64,000 bases of DNA from CAZJAH01 sp964544155 (GCA_964544155.1 CAZJAH010000001.1:62001-126000), one strand, 5' to 3'. Counted from the first letter of the stretch, positions 40,493-49,970 are shown. Made by a program: numbers and translations. The notes: generated by a model from the sequence alone, not told the origin.

Positions 40493-42691
40493 TCAAACCT
40501 CGATTTTCTTATTTCTGGGCAATGTCAGCATCACGACGTTGCCTTCTTCAGGGCCGAAACTATCAACTGAAAGACTTCCATTCAGCCTTCTAACATTAGA
40601 AGCAGCGGTTGCAAGCCTGAGCAGAATATCTTTTTTATCATCTTTGAGCGCCTCTATCAAATTACCCCGGCTATTCTTATATAGTTTTATCATATCTTCA
40701 ACAAGGGTATCTCCGGGAGTGAGAATTTGTATCTCAGTGGCTCCTTCGTACGGGTTTTCCTGTGCTTGTACTGTAATTTCCGCGCCTACATTATCCATTA
40801 TCATAGCGTCGAATATCTCTACCATGATGTCTTGAAGAATATCTCTGTCAGCGAGCAGTGTGGATTTACTGCTTTCTTCGTCAATTACAAAATGAATATT
40901 CTCGCTTCTGTCCTTATTATATTCTTTTTCAAAATCTTCAAACAGAATGCCTACTCTCACAGTCTGCAGCACGGTCTGTGTTTCTTCTTCTGCCAGAGCC
41001 GCGTCAACTATATCTGAAACAAAGGTGAACATTTCTTCGGATGATTCTTCAGCCAGTCGCACATACTGATCGTGTTCTTCTTCATTTTCATATATCTTTT
41101 GGTCAACAAGTTGCAAATAGCCGAGTATACCGGTAAGTGAGTTTCTCATCTGGTGGCTTAGTTTGGTCACAAAGTAGGATTTAAATTCATTGGCTTCACG
41201 GGCGTACTGTTCTGCAAGCAATATTTGTTTATTCTTAATTCGGGCTTGCTCGGCAGCCAGCCTTTCGAGTGTAACGTCTCTTCCGACGCAGTATATAAGC
41301 CTGTCGGTTTTTGAAATGGTAAAGTTCCAGTCTATCCATTTCACTTCCTGGTCTTTTGAGACCATTTTAAGGTCGAATCGTTCGTCAAATTCTTCTTCAT
41401 TTCTATCTTTCAGAGCATAGAATTTTTCTTTTTCTTCGACATTTTCAAAAAGTATATCAATGGATGAGCCTGTCATTTCGTCTGGATCATATCCGAACAC
41501 TTCCATGGAAGCCGGATTCATCGAGCGCCATGTATTTTCCCAGTCTAATACCGCTATTATATCTTTCGATGATTCAACAATCCGCCTCTGCGATCTTGTC
41601 ATTCGTTCAGCTAAATCCAGGGCACGTGTCCGGCTGGTTATAACTGAAAGGACGAATCCGAAAAAGGCGAATGAAAGAATTAGCGACCCAATAAGCGCGG
41701 CCAGCGGCATATACCTTTGGAACTCGCCTCCAAAATTGGGTATGGCCTTAAATTTTAGAATTATTTCTCGATTGGCTATATCGAACCTTCTTTCCTCCTC
41801 GAGAACCGGATTCCAGTCAACTCCTGCATAGAGTTCGGCATTTTCGGATTCATAGATAAGCCTTTCATTGCCTGATTCGTCTATATCGAAAATTTCGAAT
41901 ACTATTGCAGTATCAGTAGTTGTGCCCTTCCCTAGAGCGGTTTCAAAGAATTTTTTGCCATCGATTTCTAAAAGCAGAACACCCACAAAATTATTTCTTC
42001 TACTGAAAATGTTGTTATAATTTTTATTTTTTTCATAGATAGGAGAAATTAAGAAAAATCCCATTGTATCAGGCTTTCTGATATTATAAAATGGTGTGGC
42101 TGCAACCATATTACTATCCCTTGCTGCGGCGACCGCTCTTTCGATTATTTCATCAGACGCAAGATCGTAGCCGCTCATATGCCAGTTTTTCTCCAGTGGA
42201 ACTATAAACTGCACGGGTTGATAAAAAGGCCTGTCTCCCTCGGGGAATATCTTATATTCGTATAATCCCTGAGACATTACGTCGTAAACATGCTGGCCGA
42301 GTTCTTCTTTTTGGACTTCCTCTGAATAAATAATACTTATGATGGACGGATATGTTCTGGCAGGGATCGATGCATAAAGCTCAAAATAGTCCCTGACAAC
42401 CTCTATAAGGTTATCATATAATCCTCTGATTGAAGTTAATACAGCCGTATTTTGATCGAGTTTCAGGTCCAGTCGGGATATAACAGATACTGTAGCTTTA
42501 TCGAATGTCTGACGGAAATCATTCTCTACTTTTTCATTGGCTAAATACCATACACCGATACTTGCCGCCAGTAAAATAATGAGTACAATAAAGGCAGGAT
42601 ATGTTTTTGAAAACTCATAAATCCTGATCTTTTGCCGGGAAGCATCCCTTAAAATAGATTCGTAAGAAGTTTGATTATTCTGATTAGCCAT
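40493..42691 (-). CDS. CHASE-PAS sensor kinase-like protein with degenerate ATPase domain
   Basis: A 732-residue membrane sensor. TM1 (residues 31-50) and TM2 (about 333-357) flank a CHASE extracytoplasmic domain; a PAS domain (about 375-490) and HisKA follow, with H513 in K-L-S-H-Q-M-R-N-S-L-T-G. The C-terminal ~200 residues are in the position of HATPase_c, but the N box reads E-I-F-D-A-M-I-M-D-N and no D-x-G-x-G or G-x-G-L-G box can be found. It may therefore not bind ATP normally and could act as a phosphatase, a scaffold, or a partner of another kinase. The single-domain response regulator gene lies 37 bp upstream. Confidence 0.88.
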   Translation of the reverse strand: MANQNNQTSYESILRDASRQKIRIYEFSKTYPAFIVLIILLAASIGVWYLANEKVENDFRQTFDKATVSVISRLDLKLDQNTAVLTSIRGLYDNLIEVVRDYFELYASIPARTYPSIISIIYSEEVQKEELGQHVYDVMSQGLYEYKIFPEGDRPFYQPVQFIVPLEKNWHMSGYDLASDEIIERAVAAARDSNMVAATPFYNIRKPDTMGFFLISPIYEKNKNYNNIFSRRNNFVGVLLLEIDGKKFFETALGKGTTTDTAIVFEIFDIDESGNERLIYESENAELYAGVDWNPVLEEERRFDIANREIILKFKAIPNFGGEFQRYMPLAALIGSLILSFAFFGFVLSVITSRTRALDLAERMTRSQRRIVESSKDIIAVLDWENTWRSMNPASMEVFGYDPDEMTGSSIDILFENVEEKEKFYALKDRNEEEFDERFDLKMVSKDQEVKWIDWNFTISKTDRLIYCVGRDVTLERLAAEQARIKNKQILLAEQYAREANEFKSYFVTKLSHQMRNSLTGILGYLQLVDQKIYENEEEHDQYVRLAEESSEEMFTFVSDIVDAALAEEETQTVLQTVRVGILFEDFEKEYNKDRSENIHFVIDEESSKSTLLADRDILQDIMVEIFDAMIMDNVGAEITVQAQENPYEGATEIQILTPGDTLVEDMIKLYKNSRGNLIEALKDDKKDILLRLATAASNVRRLNGSLSVDSFGPEEGNVVMLTLPRNKKIEV

Positions 42692-42728
42692 TTTTTATAA
42701 CCAAAATTTGACATTCATTTAATTAGTA

Positions 42729-43103
42729 TTATTTATTAAGGATTTCTTTAACTTCCTCAGGGAAGGCCGCTGTATTTACAGGCTTAGTGATATAGCCGTC
42801 AAATCCCATGCTGAGATATTTTTCTCTGTCGGTTTGTTTGGCAAACCCTGTTACGGCAATCACTTTGATCTTCCTGCCTTCCGGAAGATTCCTTATATCT
42901 TTGAGCAGTTCTGAACCGTTAGTATCGGGCAGGAGCAGATCCATTATCACACCCTTGCATTTGTTATTCCTTAGCCACTCCATTGAAGATTTTCCATCTT
43001 CGAAATCAACTGTTTCAAGCCCGGACTTCTTTAGAATGGTGACAAAAAGTTTCCTGATAGGTACGCTGTCCTCAATCACACATACAACTTCATTCGTATT
43101 CAT
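42729..43103 (-). CDS. Single-domain response regulator
   Basis: A 124-residue CheY-like receiver with acidic residues E11-D12, phospho-acceptor D55 in V-I-M-D-L-L-L-P-D, and the lysine in Y-I-T-K-P-V. There is no output domain, so it must act by protein contact, for instance on the T9SS or the CHASE sensor. The gene lies between the OmpA-type gene (81 bp upstream) and the CHASE sensor gene (37 bp downstream). A 20-bp perfect palindrome covers positions -3 to -22 relative to the ATG, where a Shine-Dalgarno would be expected. Confidence 0.93.
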   Translation of the reverse strand: MNTNEVVCVIEDSVPIRKLFVTILKKSGLETVDFEDGKSSMEWLRNNKCKGVIMDLLLPDTNGSELLKDIRNLPEGRKIKVIAVTGFAKQTDREKYLSMGFDGYITKPVNTAAFPEEVKEILNK

Positions 43104-43105
43104 CT

Positions 43106-43125
43106 TTAATTTACCGGTAAATTAA
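43106..43125. promoter_or_regulatory. 20-bp perfect palindrome before the response-regulator start
   Basis: TTAATTTACCGGTAAATTAA reads the same on both strands and ends 2 bp before the ATG. In DNA it is an operator-like site for a dimeric protein; in RNA it would fold into a hairpin that hides the ribosome-binding region. Its closeness to the start makes control of the response regulator and sensor genes likely. Confidence 0.6.
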
Positions 43126-43184
43126 TTGAACTAATATCTGCTGGCATACCGCAAAATAATCATAAAAGCCGATATGCACCAAAT

Positions 43185-44567
43185 TTATTGTACAACCTGT
43201 ATTTCTACTCTTCTGTTTTTTCTTCTTCCTTCAGCGGTGTTATTATCCGCGATGGGATCGATTGAACCTACGCCTCTGGCAAATAGCCTGCCCCGGGGGA
43301 TTCCCTTACTTATTAAAAAATCTACTACCTGATTAGCTCTTTCTATGGATCTTTGCGTATTCTGCTGCAGTGTACCGCGGTTATCCGAATGGCCTACTAT
43401 CCTTACTGATAACCCGGGATTGCGTTTTAAGAAAGAGCTGAGGCCGTCTAAATATTGTGCGGCTTCATTACTGAGATCTGTAGCCGATGATGTCGGGAAG
43501 GTAAATGCTCTGTTCTGTCCGACAATTATGGGCTCCTGTTCCTGTTCCGTTGTTGTTGCTAATATAACGGGTTCCTCCATGATCTCTTCTTCTATCTGGG
43601 GAAATTCAACAAACGAAAGTGAAACCGAGGGTAAAGCTTCGGTTTTAAATCCGGGGAAGTTCACGCCTCTTTCATTTATTACAGAAACAGCAAATGCCGG
43701 AGCTACTGGCTGTGTGGGATCATATTTAAGCGTATCGATATCTACTTTATCAGGGCCGAATTTGATGGATAGCCCCGTTCGTAAAAAAGCGGTATTCCAG
43801 CTTGAATTAAATTGGCTCAGGATACTTGTTCCGGCATGCAGGGTGGCATAAGGATTGAATTTCACTCTAAAGGACCTGTTTATGCTTGCTATATAGAATT
43901 CATATCCAATCCCTAAATTTATGCCGATACGTGTGTTCATATCCTCGATTGGAATAGAACCCTGCTGGTATATCGGGCTGCCGCTAAAAAGATCTTTTGT
44001 GTGTTCGATTTCTCTTTCCAGATTAAATTCAAAATCCATGCCGCCGGAAAAATAAAATCCCGAATTATCAAAGTTATAGCGCGCGTAGGGCGAAAATGAA
44101 ATATATTGATAATACTGGTCAGTAAGATAAGCTCTGTTAAGAGTATCTCCCAGCAGAGGATCGGTTTCGGTACTTGCATCGCGAAAATCTATAATTCTGA
44201 TATGCATACCTGCACCCCATTTACTGCCTAGCGGCGTCCATTCACCGACTAATCCCAGATAATACCCTTTGCCTGTGCCGGAGCTGTGCTTTATGATGTT
44301 CTCATACTCGGTGCCTATTAAGCCTTTGTTTTCGGGCAAATAGAGATTACCGAAGAACATACTGTAGGTTCCTCCGCCAGTAACGCCGCCCCACCACTGG
44401 CCGCTTTTACGGCTGTATATGAGTGTATCACTTTCGTGAGTATCAATATGAACTTCTCTAATCTCTCCCAAATCCTGCGCGAGGGCTGGAGATAATGAGG
44501 ACAATATTATAACTATCAGGATGAGAACCTGTCTCATTAGTATTTTTTTCAATTTACAAACGGTCAT
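43185..44567 (-). CDS. OmpA-family outer membrane protein
   Basis: A 460-residue outer membrane protein. A signal peptide (an alternative start at M-R-Q-V-L-I-L-I-V gives a shorter, cleaner one, 30 bp downstream) leads into a beta-rich barrel-like region of about 250 residues, a Glu/Pro-rich linker, and a C-terminal OmpA peptidoglycan-binding domain with G-H-S-D-N-R-G, R-S-I-E-R-A-N-Q-V-V and the terminal R-R-K-N-R-R-V-E-I. It probably anchors the outer membrane to the cell wall and may support surface proteins encoded upstream. Its ATG overlaps the stop of the WD40 gene (ATGA), indicating coupling. Confidence 0.9.
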   Translation of the reverse strand: MTVCKLKKILMRQVLILIVIILSSLSPALAQDLGEIREVHIDTHESDTLIYSRKSGQWWGGVTGGGTYSMFFGNLYLPENKGLIGTEYENIIKHSSGTGKGYYLGLVGEWTPLGSKWGAGMHIRIIDFRDASTETDPLLGDTLNRAYLTDQYYQYISFSPYARYNFDNSGFYFSGGMDFEFNLEREIEHTKDLFSGSPIYQQGSIPIEDMNTRIGINLGIGYEFYIASINRSFRVKFNPYATLHAGTSILSQFNSSWNTAFLRTGLSIKFGPDKVDIDTLKYDPTQPVAPAFAVSVINERGVNFPGFKTEALPSVSLSFVEFPQIEEEIMEEPVILATTTEQEQEPIIVGQNRAFTFPTSSATDLSNEAAQYLDGLSSFLKRNPGLSVRIVGHSDNRGTLQQNTQRSIERANQVVDFLISKGIPRGRLFARGVGSIDPIADNNTAEGRRKNRRVEIQVVQ

Positions 44568-46498
44568 TTAACAACGGATATCTTTTTTTCAGCCTTACGG
44601 CCTTTATATTCCAAAATCAAATAATAATTTCCTGATGGAATATCATTTAAAGAGAAATTAAATTCATATTTTTGCTCAATGAGCTCTTTATTCAGATACT
44701 CCTTTAGATTATTTCCCTGCATGTCTGTCATGTACAGGCGGTAGTTACCTTCTTCAATGATGTTGAGCCTGACTCCCAAATCATTTTCGGCAGGATTGGG
44801 GGCAACCTGAAGCCTGCTTTCTGAGTCAGGATGAACCAGTATGCCGTATTCGGCTTCATGGCAGCGGGGAAGCACGTTTATGCTGCCGTCTTTTATTGTG
44901 AATTCATAATTTAGCGAATCAACAGGATCCTCAAAGCGGACCTTTTCGAGCGTTATATTACCTTTTGAGGAACTTCCTATAAGGGCGAGGCCCTGCAAAT
45001 TAAGCGGTATACCCGCGACTTTGAATTCCGCATACATATTTTGACCACGGATTTCGTAATCATTATAGCCGGATAAATCAATTAAAGTATAGGGGATTTT
45101 AAGATTTAAATTTGCTCCGTTGATAAAATCTTGTAGAGCCCTGGGGTTATTTGAAGAAATATCCGGCGAAAAATCGAACGTTTCTCCGTTTTTTGCTGTT
45201 ATTTCAGGAAGTTCAATATCAATAAAATGCTTAATGTCTACTTCAAGTAATGAAGTTTCATTAACTCCTTCATCTAATCGCCAAATGTTTACCCCGCCAT
45301 TTCGCAATCCAGTCACGATATAATATGTATTTAATTCCTTGAAGACATCTGACGTTAGCACCTGATGCTCATTTACTCCCTCGAAAGCAAGGGCCATATT
45401 GTAATTTTGAAATAATCTTATACGATTATCCAGTGAACCGCTTATGATGTATTTCCCGTCATTTGTAAGTTGCACAGATCTGACATGCGTGGAACCCAAA
45501 TGTTTCCTGAATAATTCAACTTCAGTATCCATATCCCATTTTTTGATTGAACCGTCAACTCCTCCAGTTACAATAATGGAATTATCGCCCGCAATATCTG
45601 CCGACCATACTACTGTGTTTTTATTTTGAAATCCGTGCTGGGAGAATACCTTTCTATTTGATCCATCCGGATAATCAATAACATAAGTATGGCCCGATCT
45701 GCTTGTAAAAACAATTTTGCTACCATCATCTGAGAATGAAACATGATACACTTCGGAATTATCATTAGTTTGGTAAGTGTCAATCAAATTTCCTTCGAAA
45801 TCAAAAAGATAGACTTTTCCTTCGTAACTTCCTGCGATCAATATTGCTTCGGCCGGATGCAGGGCCACGGACTGAATTTGTTTCTTGATTAAATCAGATC
45901 CTATTATTATGTATTTTTTACTCGCGCGGTCTATTAGTAATACTCCGTATTTTTCCTGCATATTATCAGTGTAGCTATAAGATGCAGCGATAGTATCCAA
46001 ACCCGATGAAATATCGGCGTCCAGGAGAAGCATTGAAGCTAATGGCGGCATAAATTCCCAAATTGTATTATCATTTAAATCCTTAATGATAATTTCACCG
46101 GCATCAAAGGCCGCGAGCACTTCAATATGATCATTATTTCGATGTATTTTTACTGAATGTACTTCTTCTGGAATGCCGTAATCCAGTTTTTTGTGAATTT
46201 CAAAAATATCAGGTACTTTGGAGATCAATTTCAACTTTGCCCCTAAATATACTTCCTGAGGAACATGCCAGTCAAAGTTGTCGTTGTCAAGGTTATTTAC
46301 CAGGTGCTTATAGTATGTTCCCCCGTCATAGGAGATCATTATCTCGTAAAGCATCCCCGGTTCTTTTTCCCATTTAATATTATAAACTGATCCTGTAGAA
46401 ATTATTTCGCCCTCTTCAGGGCTGACGATGTTGAAAGCTTTAGCCGATAAAGAAAGGGCTAAGATCAATGACAGATAAATTGCGTAGTTTCTTTTCAT
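44564..46498 (-). CDS. WD40-repeat surface protein with T9SS sorting domain
   Basis: A 644-residue exported protein: signal peptide (residues 1-21), an Ig-like domain (S-P-E-E-G-E-I-I-S-T-G-S-V-Y-N-I-K-W), a WD40 propeller (about 105-410; for example D-G-K-Y-I-I-S-G-S-L-D-N-R-I-R-L), a linker, and a C-terminal type-A T9SS sorting domain with A-P-N-P-A-E-N-D-L-G-V-R-L, V/L-Y-x-x-D-M-Q-G and G-N-Y-Y-L-I-L-E-Y-K-G-R-K. The final K-K-I-S-V-V-K matches the family end. It should cross the outer membrane by T9SS and stay on the surface or be released. It overlaps the gene before it by one base (TAATG). Confidence 0.93.
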   Translation of the reverse strand: MKRNYAIYLSLILALSLSAKAFNIVSPEEGEIISTGSVYNIKWEKEPGMLYEIMISYDGGTYYKHLVNNLDNDNFDWHVPQEVYLGAKLKLISKVPDIFEIHKKLDYGIPEEVHSVKIHRNNDHIEVLAAFDAGEIIIKDLNDNTIWEFMPPLASMLLLDADISSGLDTIAASYSYTDNMQEKYGVLLIDRASKKYIIIGSDLIKKQIQSVALHPAEAILIAGSYEGKVYLFDFEGNLIDTYQTNDNSEVYHVSFSDDGSKIVFTSRSGHTYVIDYPDGSNRKVFSQHGFQNKNTVVWSADIAGDNSIIVTGGVDGSIKKWDMDTEVELFRKHLGSTHVRSVQLTNDGKYIISGSLDNRIRLFQNYNMALAFEGVNEHQVLTSDVFKELNTYYIVTGLRNGGVNIWRLDEGVNETSLLEVDIKHFIDIELPEITAKNGETFDFSPDISSNNPRALQDFINGANLNLKIPYTLIDLSGYNDYEIRGQNMYAEFKVAGIPLNLQGLALIGSSSKGNITLEKVRFEDPVDSLNYEFTIKDGSINVLPRCHEAEYGILVHPDSESRLQVAPNPAENDLGVRLNIIEEGNYRLYMTDMQGNNLKEYLNKELIEQKYEFNFSLNDIPSGNYYLILEYKGRKAEKKISVVK

Positions 46499-47799
46499 TA
46501 TCGTATTAATTGTATTTTTACAACTGCTCTTGAAATTTCAATCGAAGGGTCGTCAATAGGATAAGCTATGAAGACGACATCATACAGGCCCTGAACGGCA
46601 AGTTCAGGAGCCACAAATTCAGTAACGAAATTACCTTTAGGCATTCTCAGGTGATCGAGGACTTCGCCTCCCTCTGTTGTAAGCTTTTTGACCTCCCGCC
46701 CGAGATAATCATATACGGATACCGTGAGGAAAACTTCATCATCGAGAATGTAGTTTATTGATGTACTGCTGCTAAAGGGATTAGGCCTTGACTGAGCGAA
46801 CGAAATAACCGCGTTCGGCACCGGTGCGCAGGCATAAGCAAGTATATTTTCATTATTATTAAAATCTATATAAGATAGCTGATAGCAATAATTAAGGCCT
46901 CTGATGGAAGCTGTATCAAACTGAAACAAGTAATTTTGCGGAATTTCTGTTGTAAATGCTCCGGCCAGGCCCGGGTCATGATAATCTCCCTGGAAATAAG
47001 TAGCAACAGTATCCCGGTAATCCAGGTCGGCGGGATCGATAAAGGTATTGGGCCTTACCGCTCGCCTTAGTATAAATCCGTAGTTAAATGCCTCACGGCG
47101 GGTGTTCCATTCAAGCTCAATTTGCTTTGAGCCCACGTAAGTAGCAGTAAAATCAATGAGTTCAAATCCCGGGTCAGGGGCATCGTCATTCCGAAAGGCA
47201 ACCCTGCTGCCGCCGCGTGTGACCATTTCCACATTATCATCTGCATCATACCACACAATGAAATCTTCTCTGAGAGAATCAGTTTCCCTTTTATACGCTG
47301 ATGCCTGGTAATATGTTATTGGGTATTTCCATTTCAATTCATCAGGTAATGGATCACCGTTAAGAGATTCGATCATAAACCGTCCTAATAAAAGCGTGCC
47401 GCCAACAGGTATTTCTGCGGCGTCGGTGTATTCATTAGGCCCGGTAACTGTTATGCTTATTCTGCCGTCGAATATTTTCGGATCGATAATATAACCGTCA
47501 GTAGGCAGGTCTCCCCCACTGAAAGCCGTAAGATAAAGTTCGGAATTAAGAAGGGTTGTCCGTATTGAATTTGTATTAATTGGAAAATTTTCCTCAATGA
47601 ATTCAAGCTGAAAAGTACCATTGGCAAATCTTGTCCAGCTTTCACTCAATCTTTCTATCCTGAGGTCGAATTCCATTATGCCCGGTTCAACGAGATAGGA
47701 ATCATATACCTTGACAATTGCAAGGGTATCTTCCTGTCCTCTTAGATAAAAAGGATAAATTATTAATAATATTAAACTTATGTAGATTGTTTTTTTCAA
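46498..47799 (-). CDS. T9SS-sorted protein with cohesin-like and FN3-like regions
   Basis: A 433-residue exported protein. After a signal peptide (about 1-21) comes a beta-rich part of ~130 residues resembling cohesin-type folds (D-T-L-A-I-V-K-V-Y-D-S-Y-L-V-E-P-G), then an FN3-like segment (F-T-A-T-Y-V-G-S-K-Q-I-E-L-E-W), and a type-A sorting domain with R-P-N-P-F-S-S-S-T-S-I-N-Y, V-S-V-Y-D-Y-L-G-R-E-V-K-K-L and G-L-Y-D-V-V-F. Similar domains are common in Bacteroidota T9SS substrates. It starts 53 bp after the 678-residue protein gene and its stop overlaps the WD40 gene. Confidence 0.9.
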   Translation of the reverse strand: MKKTIYISLILLIIYPFYLRGQEDTLAIVKVYDSYLVEPGIMEFDLRIERLSESWTRFANGTFQLEFIEENFPINTNSIRTTLLNSELYLTAFSGGDLPTDGYIIDPKIFDGRISITVTGPNEYTDAAEIPVGGTLLLGRFMIESLNGDPLPDELKWKYPITYYQASAYKRETDSLREDFIVWYDADDNVEMVTRGGSRVAFRNDDAPDPGFELIDFTATYVGSKQIELEWNTRREAFNYGFILRRAVRPNTFIDPADLDYRDTVATYFQGDYHDPGLAGAFTTEIPQNYLFQFDTASIRGLNYCYQLSYIDFNNNENILAYACAPVPNAVISFAQSRPNPFSSSTSINYILDDEVFLTVSVYDYLGREVKKLTTEGGEVLDHLRMPKGNFVTEFVAPELAVQGLYDVVFIAYPIDDPSIEISRAVVKIQLIR

Positions 47800-47852
47800 A
47801 TTCAGTTAAAATTTTATTTTTTTAAATTTTTCTTTTTTTTTATATTTGTACG

Positions 47853-49889
47853 CTATTTAATGCGGTTATTCCAACTTATATTGAAATCCTTTGTGGTTAC
47901 GATGCCGTCAAGATTATAATCAAATTGCAGATAACCTTCAAGCGTAAACATGTCATAAGCGGCTTTGTGGTCATCTTTCATCGTAAATCTGAAATCATCA
48001 TTATCGCCTTCATTAAAGAAATAACCTGCTCTCATACCATAGTATCTCCTGCCGTTGTCACCCAGGTCAATTAGCTTCATCGCGCCGCTGCCTCCAAGAA
48101 TTTTATCCGGTACTGTGAGGTCGAACACATTATCATTCGTATCGGGGTAAATCCCCAGAGGTTCGCTTGTCCTGATAGGCAGGTGATTTCTATGCCTTAC
48201 TATAACATAATATTTGCCTCCCCCGGAATCGATTTCATCATTTGATGAAAAATACAAAGGTGAACTTCCGTCGAGGTCCACCACAGACCCGTCATGCAGA
48301 ACAAATGCCGTTCTGTAGAAATTCTCCGGCTGTGCGAGATCTTTTCTAAATTCTATAAGCACCCAGTCCACTACCGAATCAGGTACCTCCTGGACTGTAG
48401 GCCTGACGTTGGGCGACATTACGAAAGGATACATTTCAGGAGGGCTCTTGGGCACAAGATCGCGCTCTCTAAGGTCAAATGCCATTTGCCCCAATGAATT
48501 TTCTATGTACGCTCCTTCGAGCAGTATCCTTGCCCTGAAAGCAATTTCCGAAATGCCGGGAAGACCGATAGCAAATGTTCCCAGCTTGTTGACAGTACCG
48601 GCATAAGTATAAGCCCAATCGATCTCATCTAACAGGCTCGGTTCATCTGAATCGAAATCGAACCATAAAGCGCCTGTCCATCTCTGCAGGACAAGATCTC
48701 TGTAATCAAGGGTATATGTTTCATCAATTATATCATCATCGGATTTTCTGAATCCCATTCCCAACTGAATTTTAATATCTTCTTCAACAATGCTGCCTTC
48801 ACTATCCCGCCCGGTTATATTAATGCTTCGAAGTACCTTTCTGTCCGGCTCAAACAGAGGCTGAGTATGAGGAAGAATATCAAAAGTAAGCTGAGTTATG
48901 CCATTAGCGCCTTCCAATGTCGGTAATATAGCATAAGTATATGGATTATTGAAAAGTATCTTTGTACTGTCATAACTGAGAGCCGTCCTTCTAAATGCTC
49001 CCGCAATTTGGGCTTCCGGGTCGTCAGGGTTGTAAACGGGGTCTTTAAATGAAGTAAGCGTCAATGTATCGCCGTTAGTATTTATCCTTGCTCCGGCATA
49101 AAGACTTTCATTCACTGTTGCAGGCCTGTCCATATTCAGCGAATCTACAACATCGACATCCAGAGTCAGAAGCACATCAGGTTCAGTCGGAATTTCAGGG
49201 CCAGTTGTCATCGGGGCCAGTGATTCATATCTTATTGAGGCGTAGCTGTCGAATTCAGGTTCAAACGCCAGTGAACCGTCTGTTCGCCTTAATATCAGTG
49301 ATGAATCCCCCATTCTGAAATTATTATCTGAGGAATTTCTCAGTTGTCCGCTGCTGAGTTCAAGCCTGGAGCCAATAATAAATCCGCCTCCATTGACCAC
49401 ATCGGCTCCGTTAGAATTATCCAGTTCAAATATTTTAAAGAGGCCTGTCCCTGATACATTCTGCGGATTTTGCCCGTCCAGCCGGACTTTTCCGTAAGTA
49501 AAAGCCGGATTAATTAAACCATAATGAGTAACTACTCCCTCTGCTCTGATTATTGCATCCGGAGGCATGAGGAATGTAGCCGCGCTGTCTGAGAAAAGAT
49601 TATTAATAGATACCACATAGGAACTGGCATCCATTATTCTCTTGGGAGTTTTGCCATAGAATCGGATATCTTCATAAACTATCTGGGGTATATTCTGCCT
49701 GAAACCATCCACATCCCAGGCGTATTCAACAATGCCCTTAAGGGTATCCTGCCGAATATCCGCCTGGCCGCGAACGATGATCTTGCCCTGGTTATCAATA
49801 TTTCCAGTACTGTTGATAAACTGGGCAAAAGCACCATTCGAATTGAATGCCGCGAAGATTAGAATTAATATGTAAAAGATCCTATTCAT
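47853..49889 (-). CDS. Exported beta-rich surface protein with dockerin-like end (family member 3)
   Basis: A 678-residue exported protein (signal peptide 1-24 ending G-A-F-A-Q). The mature part opens F-I-N-S-T-G-N-I-D-N-Q-G-K-I, like the start of the 854-residue protein, and continues through glycine/asparagine-rich beta repeats (D-V-V-N-G-G-G-F-I-I-G-S-R-L-E-L). The last ~230 residues form a recurring Bacteroidota module: L-E-G-A-Y, V-V-D-W-V-L-I-E-F-R, D-G-S-V-V-D-L-D-G-S-S and Y-Y-V-I-V-R-H-R-N-H-L, ending in a single calcium-loop-like D-Y-N-L-D-G-I-V-T-T-K-D-F. No CTD is present. The ATG is the second codon of the frame (the first is TTG). Confidence 0.87.
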   Translation of the reverse strand: MNRIFYILILIFAAFNSNGAFAQFINSTGNIDNQGKIIVRGQADIRQDTLKGIVEYAWDVDGFRQNIPQIVYEDIRFYGKTPKRIMDASSYVVSINNLFSDSAATFLMPPDAIIRAEGVVTHYGLINPAFTYGKVRLDGQNPQNVSGTGLFKIFELDNSNGADVVNGGGFIIGSRLELSSGQLRNSSDNNFRMGDSSLILRRTDGSLAFEPEFDSYASIRYESLAPMTTGPEIPTEPDVLLTLDVDVVDSLNMDRPATVNESLYAGARINTNGDTLTLTSFKDPVYNPDDPEAQIAGAFRRTALSYDSTKILFNNPYTYAILPTLEGANGITQLTFDILPHTQPLFEPDRKVLRSINITGRDSEGSIVEEDIKIQLGMGFRKSDDDIIDETYTLDYRDLVLQRWTGALWFDFDSDEPSLLDEIDWAYTYAGTVNKLGTFAIGLPGISEIAFRARILLEGAYIENSLGQMAFDLRERDLVPKSPPEMYPFVMSPNVRPTVQEVPDSVVDWVLIEFRKDLAQPENFYRTAFVLHDGSVVDLDGSSPLYFSSNDEIDSGGGKYYVIVRHRNHLPIRTSEPLGIYPDTNDNVFDLTVPDKILGGSGAMKLIDLGDNGRRYYGMRAGYFFNEGDNDDFRFTMKDDHKAAYDMFTLEGYLQFDYNLDGIVTTKDFNISWNNRIK

Positions 49890-49925
49890 CAAATAAAATT
49901 AGTTTTTAAAAATATTACCCGTAAA

Positions 49926-49951
49926 CGGGCACGCGTTGAAGCGCGTACCCG
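49926..49951 (-). terminator. Terminator or attenuator between family members
   Basis: A stem of 10 base pairs with one mismatch (arms CGGGCACGCG and CGCGTACCCG, 6-base loop) lies 20 bp beyond the 854-residue gene stop, followed on the minus strand by TTTACGGGTAATATTTTT. Terminator-like but with a delayed T tract, so partial read-through to the 678-residue gene is plausible. Confidence 0.55.
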
Positions 49952-49970
49952 TAAACGAGAATTATCAGTA

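Noticed and set aside
42729..43103. PorX-type T9SS regulator
   Set aside because: The protein is only a receiver domain of 124 residues and lacks the PglZ-type effector domain of PorX.
43345..43851. A 168-codon + strand frame
   Set aside because: Antisense to the OmpA-type gene, which has a clear domain structure; Ser/Val bias is that of a shadow frame.
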